From Breoghania sp. (GTDB lineage: Bacteria > Pseudomonadota > Alphaproteobacteria > Rhizobiales > Stappiaceae), in contig NZ_OY771475.1 in NCBI RefSeq assembly GCF_963674635.1, forward strand, positions 1,798,001 to 1,862,000: a DNA stretch of 64,000 bases. Reading direction: 5' to 3'. Both the position numbers and the translations under genes were made by a program. Positions 38,668-46,623 of this stretch are shown here, in pieces. The notes beneath the pieces were generated by a model. The model was not told the origin of the DNA. It worked only from the letters and a program-made list of their open reading frames with translations, and ran no database searches. Each line of letters begins with the position of its first letter. Positions within the stretch are counted from its first letter, which is position 1.

Positions 38668-39246
38668 TCACAGCCCGCGTTGCCCCCGTCCGGCAACGCG
38701 GGCAATGTATTTTGAGAGCTGCAATCGCGACCTTTGAAAGCTCTCCGCATCCGGCGTCGTCACGTTGAAGGTGACAGAAATCGGCGCATTGCCGCCCGCG
38801 CCGCGAACCCCCAAACGTCCGTCCGCACCGCGCGCAAGAGGAAGGATGGCCTCCGCCCCCGCCTCCCCCGCAAGCCCGGTCTCTCCATTCGCCATCGGAA
38901 AATAGGTCGGCGCGGCGACAACGCCGCCTTGCGCGAAGGCGCGCACCGTGCCGCCCTTGGCAAAGGCAATCGGGGAACCGCTGCCGGAAAAGGCCCTGGT
39001 CAGGCTGGAGCTCAGCGAATTGCCCAGCGCCGACAGGGAACGGGAGAGGATCTGGCTTGAAAAGCGCAAGGCGGCCCTGCGCAGGATGTCGTCAAGACTG
39101 CGCCCCTGCATGACGGCTCCGCGCAACGCACCGGACAGGATGTTGGAAAAATCCCCCGCAGAGGAATTCAGCAGCCGCATCTCGGCACGGAACCGGGCAA
39201 GATCCTCGAAAGGAAGATCGATGGCGGCATCGTCGGGTTCGGGCAT
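38668..39246 (-). CDS. GTA tape-measure protein (gp11-like)
   Basis: A 192-residue short tape-measure protein equivalent to GTA orf11, setting tail length and occupying the tail lumen. It has the helical region DLARFRAEMRLLNSSAGDFSNILSGALRGAVMQGRSLDDILRRAA, a Ser-rich stretch, and glycine-rich FAKGGTVRAFAQGGVV followed by GLAGEAGAEAILPLARGADGRLGV, which is the standard C-terminal signature of phage tape measures. The small size matches the short tails of GTA particles. Confidence 0.9.
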   Translation of the reverse strand: MPEPDDAAIDLPFEDLARFRAEMRLLNSSAGDFSNILSGALRGAVMQGRSLDDILRRAALRFSSQILSRSLSALGNSLSSSLTRAFSGSGSPIAFAKGGTVRAFAQGGVVAAPTYFPMANGETGLAGEAGAEAILPLARGADGRLGVRGAGGNAPISVTFNVTTPDAESFQRSRLQLSKYIARVAGRGQRGL

Positions 39247-39276
39247 GGACAGACCTCATTCTGGCTTTTGATCGGG

Positions 39277-39480
39277 TCAGGCGCTTGCAGGACGATCGGG
39301 GTATCGCCTGAGCAAGGCTTCCAGACCGCTACGCGCGGGCCTGGATCCCTTGTGCGTGACGGGGGCGCTGGTAAGGGCCGCCGCCACTTCGCGCGGGGTC
39401 GCCGCCCAGACGGTTTGTGGCGGCCACCGAAGGTGGTTCAGGCAGAAATGCAGGACCTCCGCCCAGGGAAAGGGCTCCAC
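39277..39480 (-). CDS. GTA tail assembly chaperone, small (gp10.1-like)
   Basis: A 67-residue protein (VEPFPWAEVLHFCLNHLRWPPQ...) that matches the phage_TAC pattern: F-P-W-x4-H/R-x3-LRWxPxxxWxATPREVAAAL. Such proteins chaperone tape-measure assembly. I took the GTG at 39480, six bases after the stop of the preceding chaperone gene. A longer open frame to 39567 overlaps that gene and has no family similarity. The ribosome site is weak, so coupling to the upstream stop is likely. The order (gp10 then gp10.1 then tape measure) is that of other GTA clusters. Confidence 0.75.
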   Translation of the reverse strand: MEPFPWAEVLHFCLNHLRWPPQTVWAATPREVAAALTSAPVTHKGSRPARSGLEALLRRYPDRPASA

Positions 39481-39485
39481 CCGCT

Positions 39486-39902
39486 CTACCCGGCGAAAGG
39501 GCGCGATGCCTCTCCCGCCTCCCCGGCCGGGCTCGCATCGCTTGCTTGCGCGGTGAAGGCGCACCACTCCTCCTCGCTGCCATCCTCCGCCTCGCCGCCA
39601 AAGGTTGCGCGCAGCAGGTCGCCGATAATGGCCGCGAAGCCCGCCGCCCCGCCCACGGTGGTCATGGCTTCCACGTGCTCGTCCTCCACCATGTTGCCGC
39701 CGCCGCGCAAACCTGCTGCCAGAATGCGCACCGCATCGCGCGCCGAAAGCCGCCCTTCGGCAAACCGTTGCGCAAGCGCGCCCATGTCGGTGACGCCGAA
39801 AGCATCTTCCAGTTCCGCCAACGCGCCCAATGTCAGACAGAGCGTCCAGCGCCGCCCGTCCAGCATCGCCTCGATCTCGCCCCTGTGCCGATTGACCATC
39901 AT
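39486..39902 (-). CDS. GTA family tail chaperone (gp10-like)
   Basis: A 138-residue protein of the 'gene transfer agent family protein' group equivalent to orf10. The start MVNRHRGEIEAMLDGRRWTLCLTLGALAELEDAFG with a following helical region DAVRILAAGLRGGG is distinctive for this TAC-like family. It probably acts with the next small gene in tail assembly. The first two codons are both ATG, so the start may be one residue later. The acidic C-terminus varies among relatives. Confidence 0.88.
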   Translation of the reverse strand: MMVNRHRGEIEAMLDGRRWTLCLTLGALAELEDAFGVTDMGALAQRFAEGRLSARDAVRILAAGLRGGGNMVEDEHVEAMTTVGGAAGFAAIIGDLLRATFGGEAEDGSEEEWCAFTAQASDASPAGEAGEASRPFAG

Positions 39903-39951
39903 CGCCTCCTCACTTCGCTTCTTGCCGATAATCCCGGGTGCGTCTGGCCGA

Positions 39952-40365
39952 TCATTCGGCGGTAAAGTTCAAGGCACCCGCCGATTCCAGCGCCATCTCG
40001 TAGGAAACCTCGCCCGCATGCTCGCCCGCATATTCCAGCGCGGTGAGCTGGAAGGGGCCGGACACGGTGCCGAAATCGGGGATCACGACCTGCCAGTCGC
40101 GGATGGCGCCGGCAAAGAAGATCTCGCGCACCGCCGCGTCCGACGCCCCATCGCGAAAGATGCCGCCGCCGGAAAGTCCTGCCCGGCGCATGCCTGCCCC
40201 TTCCAGCAATTCCCGCCAGCGCCCCGCGCTGTCACTGTCGGTCACATCGACGGTTTCCGCATTGAAGGCGATGCGTCTGGCCCTCAGGCCCGCCACACTC
40301 ACGAAGGTGCCCGCGCCATCGGAATCGAGTTTCAGCAGAAGGTCCTTGCCCCTTTGCGCGCCCAT
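39952..40365 (-). CDS. GTA major tail protein (gp9-like, TP901-1 family)
   Basis: A 137-residue tail tube protein. The N-terminus MGAQRGKDLLLKLDSDGAGTFVSVAGLRARRIAFNAETVDVTDSDS is the family hallmark, with the DVTxxDSAGRWRELL segment and the C-terminal YEMALESAGALNF. Hexamer rings of this protein build the tail tube. The ATG at 40365 is preferred over the open frame from 40446 because the extension shows no family similarity. A 117-base gap separates it from the tail-terminator gene. Confidence 0.9.
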   Translation of the reverse strand: MGAQRGKDLLLKLDSDGAGTFVSVAGLRARRIAFNAETVDVTDSDSAGRWRELLEGAGMRRAGLSGGGIFRDGASDAAVREIFFAGAIRDWQVVIPDFGTVSGPFQLTALEYAGEHAGEVSYEMALESAGALNFTAE

Positions 40366-40482
40366 GTCTGTCTCCTTGAAATAAGCCGTCTCGAAAAACG
40401 CCCGCGCACCGTCAAAGCGGCCCGCCCCATCGATTTGCGATGCCAATGATCGTTTGACTTTGAGGGACCGGGGATAAGTTGT

Positions 40483-40899
40483 TCAGACAAGCGCCGCCGG
40501 TTCGGTAACCGCACGATAGACGATCCGTCCCCGCCAACCTCGCCCATCGCGGGTGCGCTGCACCTCTTCGCGCTGACGCTCCAGCGAGACCAGACGGTGT
40601 TGGGCAAGTGTCGGGTTGGCGGCCGCGATCACACCGGCCAGTTGCGTCATCAGTCCCAAGGTCTCGCTCCGTCCGCCCGCGCGCGAAAAGACAAGGAACT
40701 CCAGCCGATGCTCCTCTCCTGGCCAGCCGTCGCCCGCAATCGAACGGCTCGCCCATTCGCCGAGCGCAATATTGGGCCAGGCGGCGGCGCGGCGCGCCCC
40801 ATCGGCCACCTTGCCCTCCCCCAGCAAGGAGGAGAGCGCGCCGTCTGCTCGCAAGGCCGCGACAAAGGCCGCCTGCAATTCAAGGGCTGCATGGCTCAT
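40483..40899 (-). CDS. GTA tail terminator, DUF3168 (gp8-like)
   Basis: A 138-residue protein of the DUF3168 family equivalent to orf8, which caps the tail tube and joins it to the head. The opening MSHAALELQAAFVAALRADGALSSLLG and the block EEHRLEFLVFSRAGGRSETLGLM are characteristic. It overlaps the head-closure gene by four bases (ATGA), fixing the start at 40899. Confidence 0.9.
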   Translation of the reverse strand: MSHAALELQAAFVAALRADGALSSLLGEGKVADGARRAAAWPNIALGEWASRSIAGDGWPGEEHRLEFLVFSRAGGRSETLGLMTQLAGVIAAANPTLAQHRLVSLERQREEVQRTRDGRGWRGRIVYRAVTEPAALV

Positions 40900-41231
40900 C
40901 GGCCTTCCTCCTCGCACAGGGCGTCGAGCCATCGCCCGCCGTCTTCAACGGGCGCCGCCACCAGAACACGAAAGACGCGCACACCGCTGACAAGCCGCCA
41001 GCCGCCAGCGATTTCGCCGACAACCCCGCTGCCATGGCGCAGGCGAATGCGATGGGTCACGATGCCGTCAAGCCGCTCATCGGCATAGCGATCGGCCATG
41101 CCGCGCACCATCACCGCGCCCCACAGAGCGCCCGCGATCTGGAAGGAAACCGTCTCGCCGCCTGCACCATCCTCGCTCCATACGGGCCGGTGCACGTCCA
41201 GCCGCATGGAAAGATCCGCGATGCGGGTCAT
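40896..41231 (-). CDS. GTA head closure protein (gp7-like)
   Basis: A 111-residue head-completion/stopper protein equivalent to orf7. It has RLDVHRPVWSEDGAGGETVSFQIAGALWGAVMVRG and HRIRLRHGSGVVGEIAGGWRLVSGVRVFRVLVAA, the usual two beta-rich halves of phage head closure proteins. It overlaps both neighbours by four bases, so three genes are translated as a coupled set. The start is the ATG at 41231; the longer open frame upstream lies inside the connector gene. Confidence 0.9.
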   Translation of the reverse strand: MTRIADLSMRLDVHRPVWSEDGAGGETVSFQIAGALWGAVMVRGMADRYADERLDGIVTHRIRLRHGSGVVGEIAGGWRLVSGVRVFRVLVAAPVEDGGRWLDALCEEEGR

Positions 41232-41797
41232 GTGCGGCACCCCAGTCCCAGCAGCCTGTAGGGCGCGATGAGGGCCGCCACGGGACCCGGCATATCGCCT
41301 TCCTGCGCGCCCTCGCGGTGCTGGTACCAATGGGCGACGAGCCGCCGGATGGCGAGACGCAGTGGACCGGGCACATCTGTCGCTGCGCCATAGCCCGCGG
41401 TGAAGTCGATCTCGATCCCGTTGACGGCGCTTCCCGGGTCGGGCGCGAGATCGGAAACGGCCAGCCGTACGGGCCGGCTTGCCGCATCGAGGCTGTAGAG
41501 CCCGGCATCGAGCACGCTCGCCATCCCCGCACCGTCATAGACCGTCACCGCATCGATGGACGCGACCGGGGCCCGCGCGATGCGGACAACGCGCCGTTTC
41601 GGCCAGCCATCCAGCACGGTGCGCCAGCTCTGGGTCATCAGGGCGCGGCCCGTCGATGTCTCCACCTGAAGGCGCGCGGCGCTCACCAGAGCTTCGATCA
41701 GCGCGTCCTCGTGGTCATGATCGACACGCAGGAAGGTCTTCACCTCGGCCAGCGCAACGGGCTCACCCGCCGGAGGCGAGATCAGAATGGTGGGCAT
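41228..41797 (-). CDS. GTA head-tail connector/adaptor (gp6-like)
   Basis: A 189-residue head-tail adaptor of the phage gp6/phiE125 gp8 kind, which docks under the portal. Typical signs are the N-terminal EPVALAEVKTFLRVDHDHEDALIEALVSAARLQVE helices, the strand LMTQSWRTVLDGWP, and a C-terminal helix with LRLAIRRLVAHWYQHREG. The ATG at 41797 is used; the frame opens 16 codons earlier with a proline run that is not family-like. It follows the capsid gene by 118 bases. Confidence 0.9.
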   Translation of the reverse strand: MPTILISPPAGEPVALAEVKTFLRVDHDHEDALIEALVSAARLQVETSTGRALMTQSWRTVLDGWPKRRVVRIARAPVASIDAVTVYDGAGMASVLDAGLYSLDAASRPVRLAVSDLAPDPGSAVNGIEIDFTAGYGAATDVPGPLRLAIRRLVAHWYQHREGAQEGDMPGPVAALIAPYRLLGLGCRT

Positions 41798-41915
41798 GGG
41801 AACCTCTGTCGGTGGTGGGGGAGGAAAGAGCCGGGCGGCCCGCATCGTGTGGACACGCAGCCGCCCGGCAGTCAGCCGGCGGGAGGGAACCGGCGATCAG
41901 GCCACAGCGTTAGCT

Positions 41916-43229
41916 TCAGGCGGAGAAGGCGAGAAGCTTGATGGCGTCAAAGTCCTGTACGCCGCCGCCCACACGCTTGGTGGTGTAGAAGAGCACGTAG
42001 GGCTTGGCGGAATAGGGGTCGCGCAGCACCCGAATGCCCATCCGGTCGACGACCAGATAGCCGCGTGCGAAATCGCCAAAGGCGATGGGGGTCGCGTCGG
42101 CCGCGATGTCCGGCATGTCCTCCGCCTCGGTGATGGGGAAGTTCATCAAGGAGGCAGGCGCCGATACCCCCGCAGGCGGCTGCCAGAGATAATTGCCATC
42201 GGCATCCTTGAGCTTGCGGATCTCGGCTTGCGTCGACCGGTTCATCACCCAGTTGGCATTCTGGCGATGGCCGCTCTTGAGCGCGTAGACGAGATCGATC
42301 AGCACGTCGGAGGCATGCGTTGCCGGGAGCCCGCCGGAAACACCGGTTGCGACGGTTCCGAGCTTGCCCCAGCTCCACGAGGTCTCATCGACGGTCGGAT
42401 AATCAAGAAAGCCGCGCGGCTTGTTGTTGCCGTCGCCGTTGATGAAGGCGGCGCCCTCCTGCTCCGCAAAGGCCGTCTCCACCTCCCCCGCAATCCACTC
42501 GTCCACATTGACGGCCGCGTCATCCAGAAGCGACACCGTGGCGGCAGGCATGGCGTAGAGCTCCATGGTCGGAAAGCTCAGTTCGGCCAGCTTCGGCGTG
42601 GCGGTCTGGGCGCGGGTGTCGGTCTCGCCCACCCAGCCGGTGGCCGCCCCGGTCGTGGCGAAGGGTTTCTTGAAAACGGAAGCTGAGACCTGACGGTTGC
42701 CCGCGATCGCCCGGATGGGGGAGATGTTGGCGAGCCGCGAGAGCACCTGGGTCTCGGTCTCGTCCGGGACCAGATAGCCGCCATCGGGATCGGAGGCGAT
42801 GGAGAGCGCCTTGGCCTCAAGCTGGCGCAGCCCCTCCTCACGGCCCTTGCGCATATAGGCATCGAAGGCGGAGCGATGTTCCAGCGCATCGCCGATGCGG
42901 AAGCGGGAGCCGGGACGGCCCGCCTGCGCCGCCTCCCAGGCGCTCGCTCCCCCGCCAAGACTGGGGCGACGCGACTTCAGCATGAGCTCGTCGAGCGCGG
43001 CGTTGATGCGCTCCAGCTTCTCATCCGCCAGCACGTCGCCACGGGTCTCCAGCGCCTTCAGTCTTGAATCATTTGCGTCCTTGAACTCCTCGAAAGCATG
43101 GAGGAATTCCTCCATGGTGCCACCAAGGTCGGACCTTGCGGGCAGCGCCGCAACCTTGGTTTCACGCACCGGTTCGCCGGTCTCCGGCGCGCCACCGCTA
43201 ACGGCTTTTCGTTCCATAATCTCAGTCAT
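41916..43229 (-). CDS. GTA major capsid protein (HK97 fold, gp5-like)
   Basis: A 437-residue HK97-fold capsid precursor. Residues 1-120 or so are a charged, helical scaffold (delta) region (MEEFLHAFEEFKDANDSRLKALE...), which the adjacent protease should remove. The mature part begins near the LGGGASAWEAAQ stretch. The E-loop, spine helix and A-domain follow, with SDPDGGYLVPDE, WVGETDTRAQTATPKL and the closing RGYLVVDRMGIRVLRDPYSAKPYVLFYTTKRVGGGV. AGGTGAG supports the ATG at 43229 over the GTG three codons upstream. It is followed by connector genes in the standard order. Confidence 0.94.
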   Translation of the reverse strand: MTEIMERKAVSGGAPETGEPVRETKVAALPARSDLGGTMEEFLHAFEEFKDANDSRLKALETRGDVLADEKLERINAALDELMLKSRRPSLGGGASAWEAAQAGRPGSRFRIGDALEHRSAFDAYMRKGREEGLRQLEAKALSIASDPDGGYLVPDETETQVLSRLANISPIRAIAGNRQVSASVFKKPFATTGAATGWVGETDTRAQTATPKLAELSFPTMELYAMPAATVSLLDDAAVNVDEWIAGEVETAFAEQEGAAFINGDGNNKPRGFLDYPTVDETSWSWGKLGTVATGVSGGLPATHASDVLIDLVYALKSGHRQNANWVMNRSTQAEIRKLKDADGNYLWQPPAGVSAPASLMNFPITEAEDMPDIAADATPIAFGDFARGYLVVDRMGIRVLRDPYSAKPYVLFYTTKRVGGGVQDFDAIKLLAFSA

Positions 43230-43323
43230 TCCACTCACCTTGTCTGGGGGCTGCAGTTTCAGGTCCGAAGTCGCCGTTGCGGCGTCGGGTCGAGTTGGGA
43301 AAGGGATCGGACAAGCGGCGCGA

Positions 43324-43911
43324 TCAGGCCCTTAGGCCCTGGACCAGACGACGCCCCGCATCGAGAATCCGCGCGTCGGGCTGCGTGGCCCGGCGGGGGA
43401 TCGCAGCCTTGGCGGAGATCTGCGGGGTAATCCGCGCGCCTTCCTGCATGGGAAAGGTCACGACCGAGATCTCCCACAGATCCACCTCGTGGAGACGACG
43501 CACACCGGAGGCTGCATCGCGCTTGCCGCGGATGGTGCGAAACCCGATGGAGAGCCCGTCGATAATGCCCGCCCGCATCAGGGACAGCACCTCGCGGGCC
43601 TGTTCCAGTTCGGGAAGAAGCTGGCCACGCACCTTGAGGCCACGCGGATCTTCGGCGATTTCAAGCCATGTCCCGATGGGCCGTGCGGGATCGTGCTGGT
43701 AGAGGAGCTTCACCGCACTTGCCCCACGCCGCGACAACGAGGCTGCGAAGGCCCCTGGCATGAGGATGTCGCGACCCAGATCGGCCACGCCGAAAAGCGC
43801 TGCATAGCCTTCGAAAATCCCCTCCCCTTGCGGGGTTTCGATGAGCGCGGCCTCCACCGTGGAACGCCTCCGCTCCGCGCCTTGCGAAACGGCCTTGGTC
43901 TCGATGATCAT
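43324..43911 (-). CDS. GTA prohead protease (HK97 family, gp4-like)
   Basis: A 195-residue serine protease of the HK97 prohead type that matures the capsid by removing scaffold segments. Family blocks are the early GIFEGYAALFGVADLGRDILMPGAF, LLYQHDPARPIGTW with the catalytic histidine of the H..S pair, and MRAGIIDGLSIGFR with the catalytic serine. WEISVVTFPM closes the domain. It lies directly before the capsid gene, as expected. Confidence 0.93.
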   Translation of the reverse strand: MIIETKAVSQGAERRRSTVEAALIETPQGEGIFEGYAALFGVADLGRDILMPGAFAASLSRRGASAVKLLYQHDPARPIGTWLEIAEDPRGLKVRGQLLPELEQAREVLSLMRAGIIDGLSIGFRTIRGKRDAASGVRRLHEVDLWEISVVTFPMQEGARITPQISAKAAIPRRATQPDARILDAGRRLVQGLRA

Positions 43912-43921
43912 GGGCGCTCCT

Positions 43922-44071
43922 TCAAGGCAGGGCGCGGCGCACGCGCGGGCCGTGTCCGGGTTTGGCCTCCGGGCGTGTCAGCATGTGTTCGAGCGTTCTG
44001 GCAAAATGCGCGAAGACATCGCGATGCGCCTGGCGCGCACGGCGTCTCCTGAAGCCGAGAAAAGCCTGCAT
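43922..44071 (-). CDS. short basic ORF between portal and protease genes
   Basis: An open frame of 49 codons beginning MQAFLGFRRRRARQAHRDVF and ending RVRRALP, strongly basic and without a recognisable domain. It lies in the GTA direction, ends 11 bases before the protease start and sits where other clusters have little or nothing. A GGGG about eleven bases before the ATG is a weak ribosome site. It may be a real small gene or chance coding in GC-rich DNA. Confidence 0.35.
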   Translation of the reverse strand: MQAFLGFRRRRARQAHRDVFAHFARTLEHMLTRPEAKPGHGPRVRRALP

Positions 44072-44221
44072 GGCTATCTGCCCCTGTTATCTGGCGGGTT
44101 GAAGAACGGTGTCAGCTGACTGGCCGACAGGGCGGACTGACGGCGCGCAAGGGTTTCCCCTACGGAATGCGGCGCTGAAATGCCGAGCCGGCGGAATCGC
44201 TTGCGTGTCTTCCCTGACGCG

Positions 44222-44389
44222 CTAGGCCCGGTCGTTGAAGTGACGATTCAACCGGGCAATCTCCTGTACGAAATCGTTGAAGCGGCGGTTGGAGCTGGCC
44301 AGTTCGCGCAAGCTCCATGCGAGAAGACCGCTTGCGCCGGACGCCCAGAGGAAGAGCGCCAGATGGGCGAGATCTCCGCGTTCGACCAC
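44222..44389 (-). CDS. small GTA head-formation membrane protein (gp3.5-like)
   Basis: A short protein of about 55 residues (more if an earlier start is used) with one hydrophobic helix (HLALFLWASGASGLLAWSLREL) and an amphipathic tail (NRRFNDFVQEIARLNRHF). Position between portal and protease and this layout match the small GTA head-formation protein of the rcc01685 type, needed for normal heads in Rhodobacter. I chose the GTG at 44389 because GGAGGAGG lies about eleven bases upstream; GTG codons at 44410 and 44431 and the ATG at 44461 (overlapping the portal gene) are alternatives. Confidence 0.7.
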   Translation of the reverse strand: MVERGDLAHLALFLWASGASGLLAWSLRELASSNRRFNDFVQEIARLNRHFNDRA

Positions 44390-44411
44390 GGTGCGGGTGA
44401 CCTCCTCCACC

Positions 44412-45644
44412 TCATTCGTCCGACCGGACACCGGAGCGATCCGGGATATCCGGCCCGTCATCGGGCGAATATCCGACCGCCTCGCGCTTTTCCTGCTGGG
44501 TGAGGAAGTCCGCCTGCCCCACGCGCCGCCAAAGGGCCTCGCGTTCCACCGACAGCGCCTCGATGGCATCCGTGTCCCAGCCGATGCGGATGCCATCTCC
44601 ATGCAAGGGTCCCAGCCATCCGGTGAGCGCGCGGGCCGTGCGGGAGACGAGCGGCAGAACGCTTTGCCGCCAGAAGGCACGGTTGGCCTCCTGGTAGTTG
44701 GCGTAAGTGTTGTCGCCGGGAATGCCGAGCAGCATGGGCGGGATGCCAAAGGCGAGCGCGATCTCGCGTGCGGCCTGATTTTTCGCCCCGATGAAATCCA
44801 TCTCCTGTGGGGTCAGCCCCATGGGCTTCCAGTCAAGGCCGCCCTCAAGCAGGAGCGGACGCCCCGCGTTGCGCGCGCCCTGATAGCCCTCTTCCAGCTC
44901 GCCCTTCAGCCGGTCGAACTGTTCGTCGGACAGATTGCCCCCTTCGCGCGCCGCATAAACCAATGCGCCCGAGGGCCGGGCGGCGTTGTCGAGCAACGCC
45001 TTGTTCCACGCGCCCGCCGCGTTGTGCACATCGAGCGAGACCTGCGCCGCCTCGATGGGGGCGAAGCCGTAATGGTCGTTGAGCGGATGGAAAAGCTTCA
45101 GATGCAGCACGGGCGCGATGCCGTTCGGCCCTGCTGACGCCAGGCGCACACTGCGTCCGCCCACCGTGTATTCGAACGCCTCCGGCCAACCGTCAGCGCC
45201 CGCCACCACCTTCATCCGGTCGGGACGCAGGGCATGGAGTTCGCGCAGCCGGCCATCCAGCGCCACGCCCTCGATATAGGCGTTGCCCGCCACGAGCAGG
45301 TGGCCATAGACGGTTTCCAGAAAATCCCCGCCCGCCTGGTGCGGATTGGGCTGGCTCAGAAGATCCAGCAAGGGATGGGCGTCGTGTTCCGCTCCGCCCT
45401 CATAGACCAGCCAGGGCACGGACCCGGCGGCCTCGCAGATCATGCGCACGCAGCGGTGCACCACGGGGTTCTTCGCAAAGCCCTCGCGGGCGAGTGCTGC
45501 ATAGTCGCGCGGCGTCCAGACCGGGCGACCGGCGGCGTGCATGGCGACCAGCCCACCCGTGCGCGACGCCTTGACCTCGCGCACGGGTGCATCGGCCGCG
45601 GCGGAGGCGGTCTGCCCCCGGCGGAGAAAATCGAAAAAAGCCAT
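44412..45644 (-). CDS. GTA portal protein (HK97 family, gp3-like)
   Basis: A 410-residue portal protein, the dodecameric vertex through which DNA is packaged. It shows REGFAKNPVVHRCVRMICEAAGSVPWLVY, HPLLDLLSQPNP, GNAYIEGV, the clip region PVLHLKLFHPLNDHYGFAPIEAA, and the closing wing/crown segment EIALAFGIPPMLLGIPGDNTYANYQEANRAF, all standard for HK97-type portals. The ATG at 45644 gives the usual MAFFDFLRRG start. The gene is separated from the large terminase by nearly 2 kb of accessory genes, whereas in other GTAs the two are adjacent. Confidence 0.94.
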   Translation of the reverse strand: MAFFDFLRRGQTASAAADAPVREVKASRTGGLVAMHAAGRPVWTPRDYAALAREGFAKNPVVHRCVRMICEAAGSVPWLVYEGGAEHDAHPLLDLLSQPNPHQAGGDFLETVYGHLLVAGNAYIEGVALDGRLRELHALRPDRMKVVAGADGWPEAFEYTVGGRSVRLASAGPNGIAPVLHLKLFHPLNDHYGFAPIEAAQVSLDVHNAAGAWNKALLDNAARPSGALVYAAREGGNLSDEQFDRLKGELEEGYQGARNAGRPLLLEGGLDWKPMGLTPQEMDFIGAKNQAAREIALAFGIPPMLLGIPGDNTYANYQEANRAFWRQSVLPLVSRTARALTGWLGPLHGDGIRIGWDTDAIEALSVEREALWRRVGQADFLTQQEKREAVGYSPDDGPDIPDRSGVRSDE

Positions 45645-45833
45645 CTGAACTTTCCCGGTGGGTTTGAAATGCCGACAGGCCGATACGGGCCGAAACCCTG
45701 CAACCGTGCGTTGCGTGACGACCATCACAGCGCAGGTGACGCTGCGTCGCTACTGTCTGATCAACGGCGGAGAAAACAATCCGCCAGCGCCAACCGGCCG
45801 AAAAACAGGCCGCCAACAGAGGGACTTGAAAAC

Positions 45834-46127
45834 ATGTTTCGCAAGATTGCCATCACGACCCTGTCCGTCGCCGTCATCGCCACGTCAGGTATCGCCGCCA
45901 CCACCACCGCCGCCGATGCCAAGAGCGACAAGAAGGGGGCCTTCGCCGCCGGGGCCATCATCGGGCTCGCCACGGGTGCCATCGTCGCCGGCAGCCATCG
46001 CGATCGCTATTACGATCATGGCTACTATGCCCCGCGCCATCGCAACTGCTGGGACAAGCCGGTCCGCCGTTGGGATCCCTATTATCGCGAATATGTGGTC
46101 GTCGGGTATCGCACCGTCTGTCGATAG
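45834..46127 (+). CDS. small secreted protein, paralog A (WDP...VGYRTVCR tail)
   Basis: A 97-residue exported protein. The signal peptide (MFRKIAITTLSVAVIATSGIAATTTAADA) is followed by a glycine-zipper-like stretch (GAFAAGAIIGLATGAIVAGS), a His/Tyr-rich segment (HRDRYYDHGYYAPRHRN) and a tail with two cysteines, RRWDPYYREYVVVGYRTVCR. The start codon, signal and tail are closely matched by the next gene. Function is unknown. It runs against the GTA genes on both sides and has its own strong terminator downstream. Confidence 0.75.
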   Translation: MFRKIAITTLSVAVIATSGIAATTTAADAKSDKKGAFAAGAIIGLATGAIVAGSHRDRYYDHGYYAPRHRNCWDKPVRRWDPYYREYVVVGYRTVCR

Positions 46128-46152
46128 AGCGGCAAGACACCCCGACCTTGCA

Positions 46153-46187
46153 GAAGAAGCCCCGGTCTTCCCGTCCGGGGCTTCTTC
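46153..46187 (+). terminator. intrinsic terminator after the first secreted-peptide gene
   Basis: A thirteen-base-pair perfect stem (GAAGAAGCCCCGG, 46153-46165, with CCGGGGCTTCTTC, 46175-46187) has a nine-base loop and is followed by GCGTTT on the plus strand. It makes the two paralogous secreted-peptide genes separate transcription units. It is the strongest hairpin in the region between terminase and portal. Confidence 0.7.
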
Positions 46188-46387
46188 GCGTTTAAGTCCC
46201 GTTTTTCCACTGCGCTCGATCACACGTTGTTACATCCCGATCACAGCTTGGAGATTGGATCGCCGCGTGTGACCCGCGTCACAGCGATGCCATGATCGAC
46301 TTCCTATGTTTCCTTCACCAAGGAACGAACGCCCCGCCACGAACGGTCAGGACAAGGCAACGACCGGCAGCAGAAGAGACTGAGCGC

Positions 46388-46576
46388 ATGTTCTCCAAGA
46401 TCCTCATTGCGATGTCCGCACTTTTCATCGGTACGGCTTCAGGCATTGCCGCCAGCAGCGCGCGCGATTGCATGACTTGCGACCAGGAGACCGGTTGCTA
46501 CGAGATGCCCACCTACAAGTGGGATCCGGAAACCCAGTCGAACGTGTTCGTCGGCTACCGCACGATCTGTCGCTGA
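46388..46576 (+). CDS. small secreted protein, paralog B (WDP...VGYRTICR tail)
   Basis: A 62-residue exported peptide. The signal sequence (MFSKILIAMSALFIGTASGIAAS) is followed by a short mature part with four cysteines: RDCMTCDQETGCYEMPTYKWDP and, at the end, FVGYRTICR. Its signal start (MF-K-I) and tail (WDP-x6/7-V-GYRT-I/V-CR) match the gene upstream at 45834, so the two are paralogs, this one lacking the glycine-zipper and His/Tyr parts. Role unknown; the cysteines suggest a disulfide-stabilised periplasmic peptide. Confidence 0.7.
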   Translation: MFSKILIAMSALFIGTASGIAASSARDCMTCDQETGCYEMPTYKWDPETQSNVFVGYRTICR

Positions 46577-46623
46577 GGCGGCAACCCCAAGGCGCGCATC
46601 GTCAGATACTGCGCACCTTCGGC

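Noticed and set aside
39268..40449. 393-codon plus-strand frame across GTA tail genes
   Set aside because: It spans three real GTA genes on the other strand and has no recognisable content.
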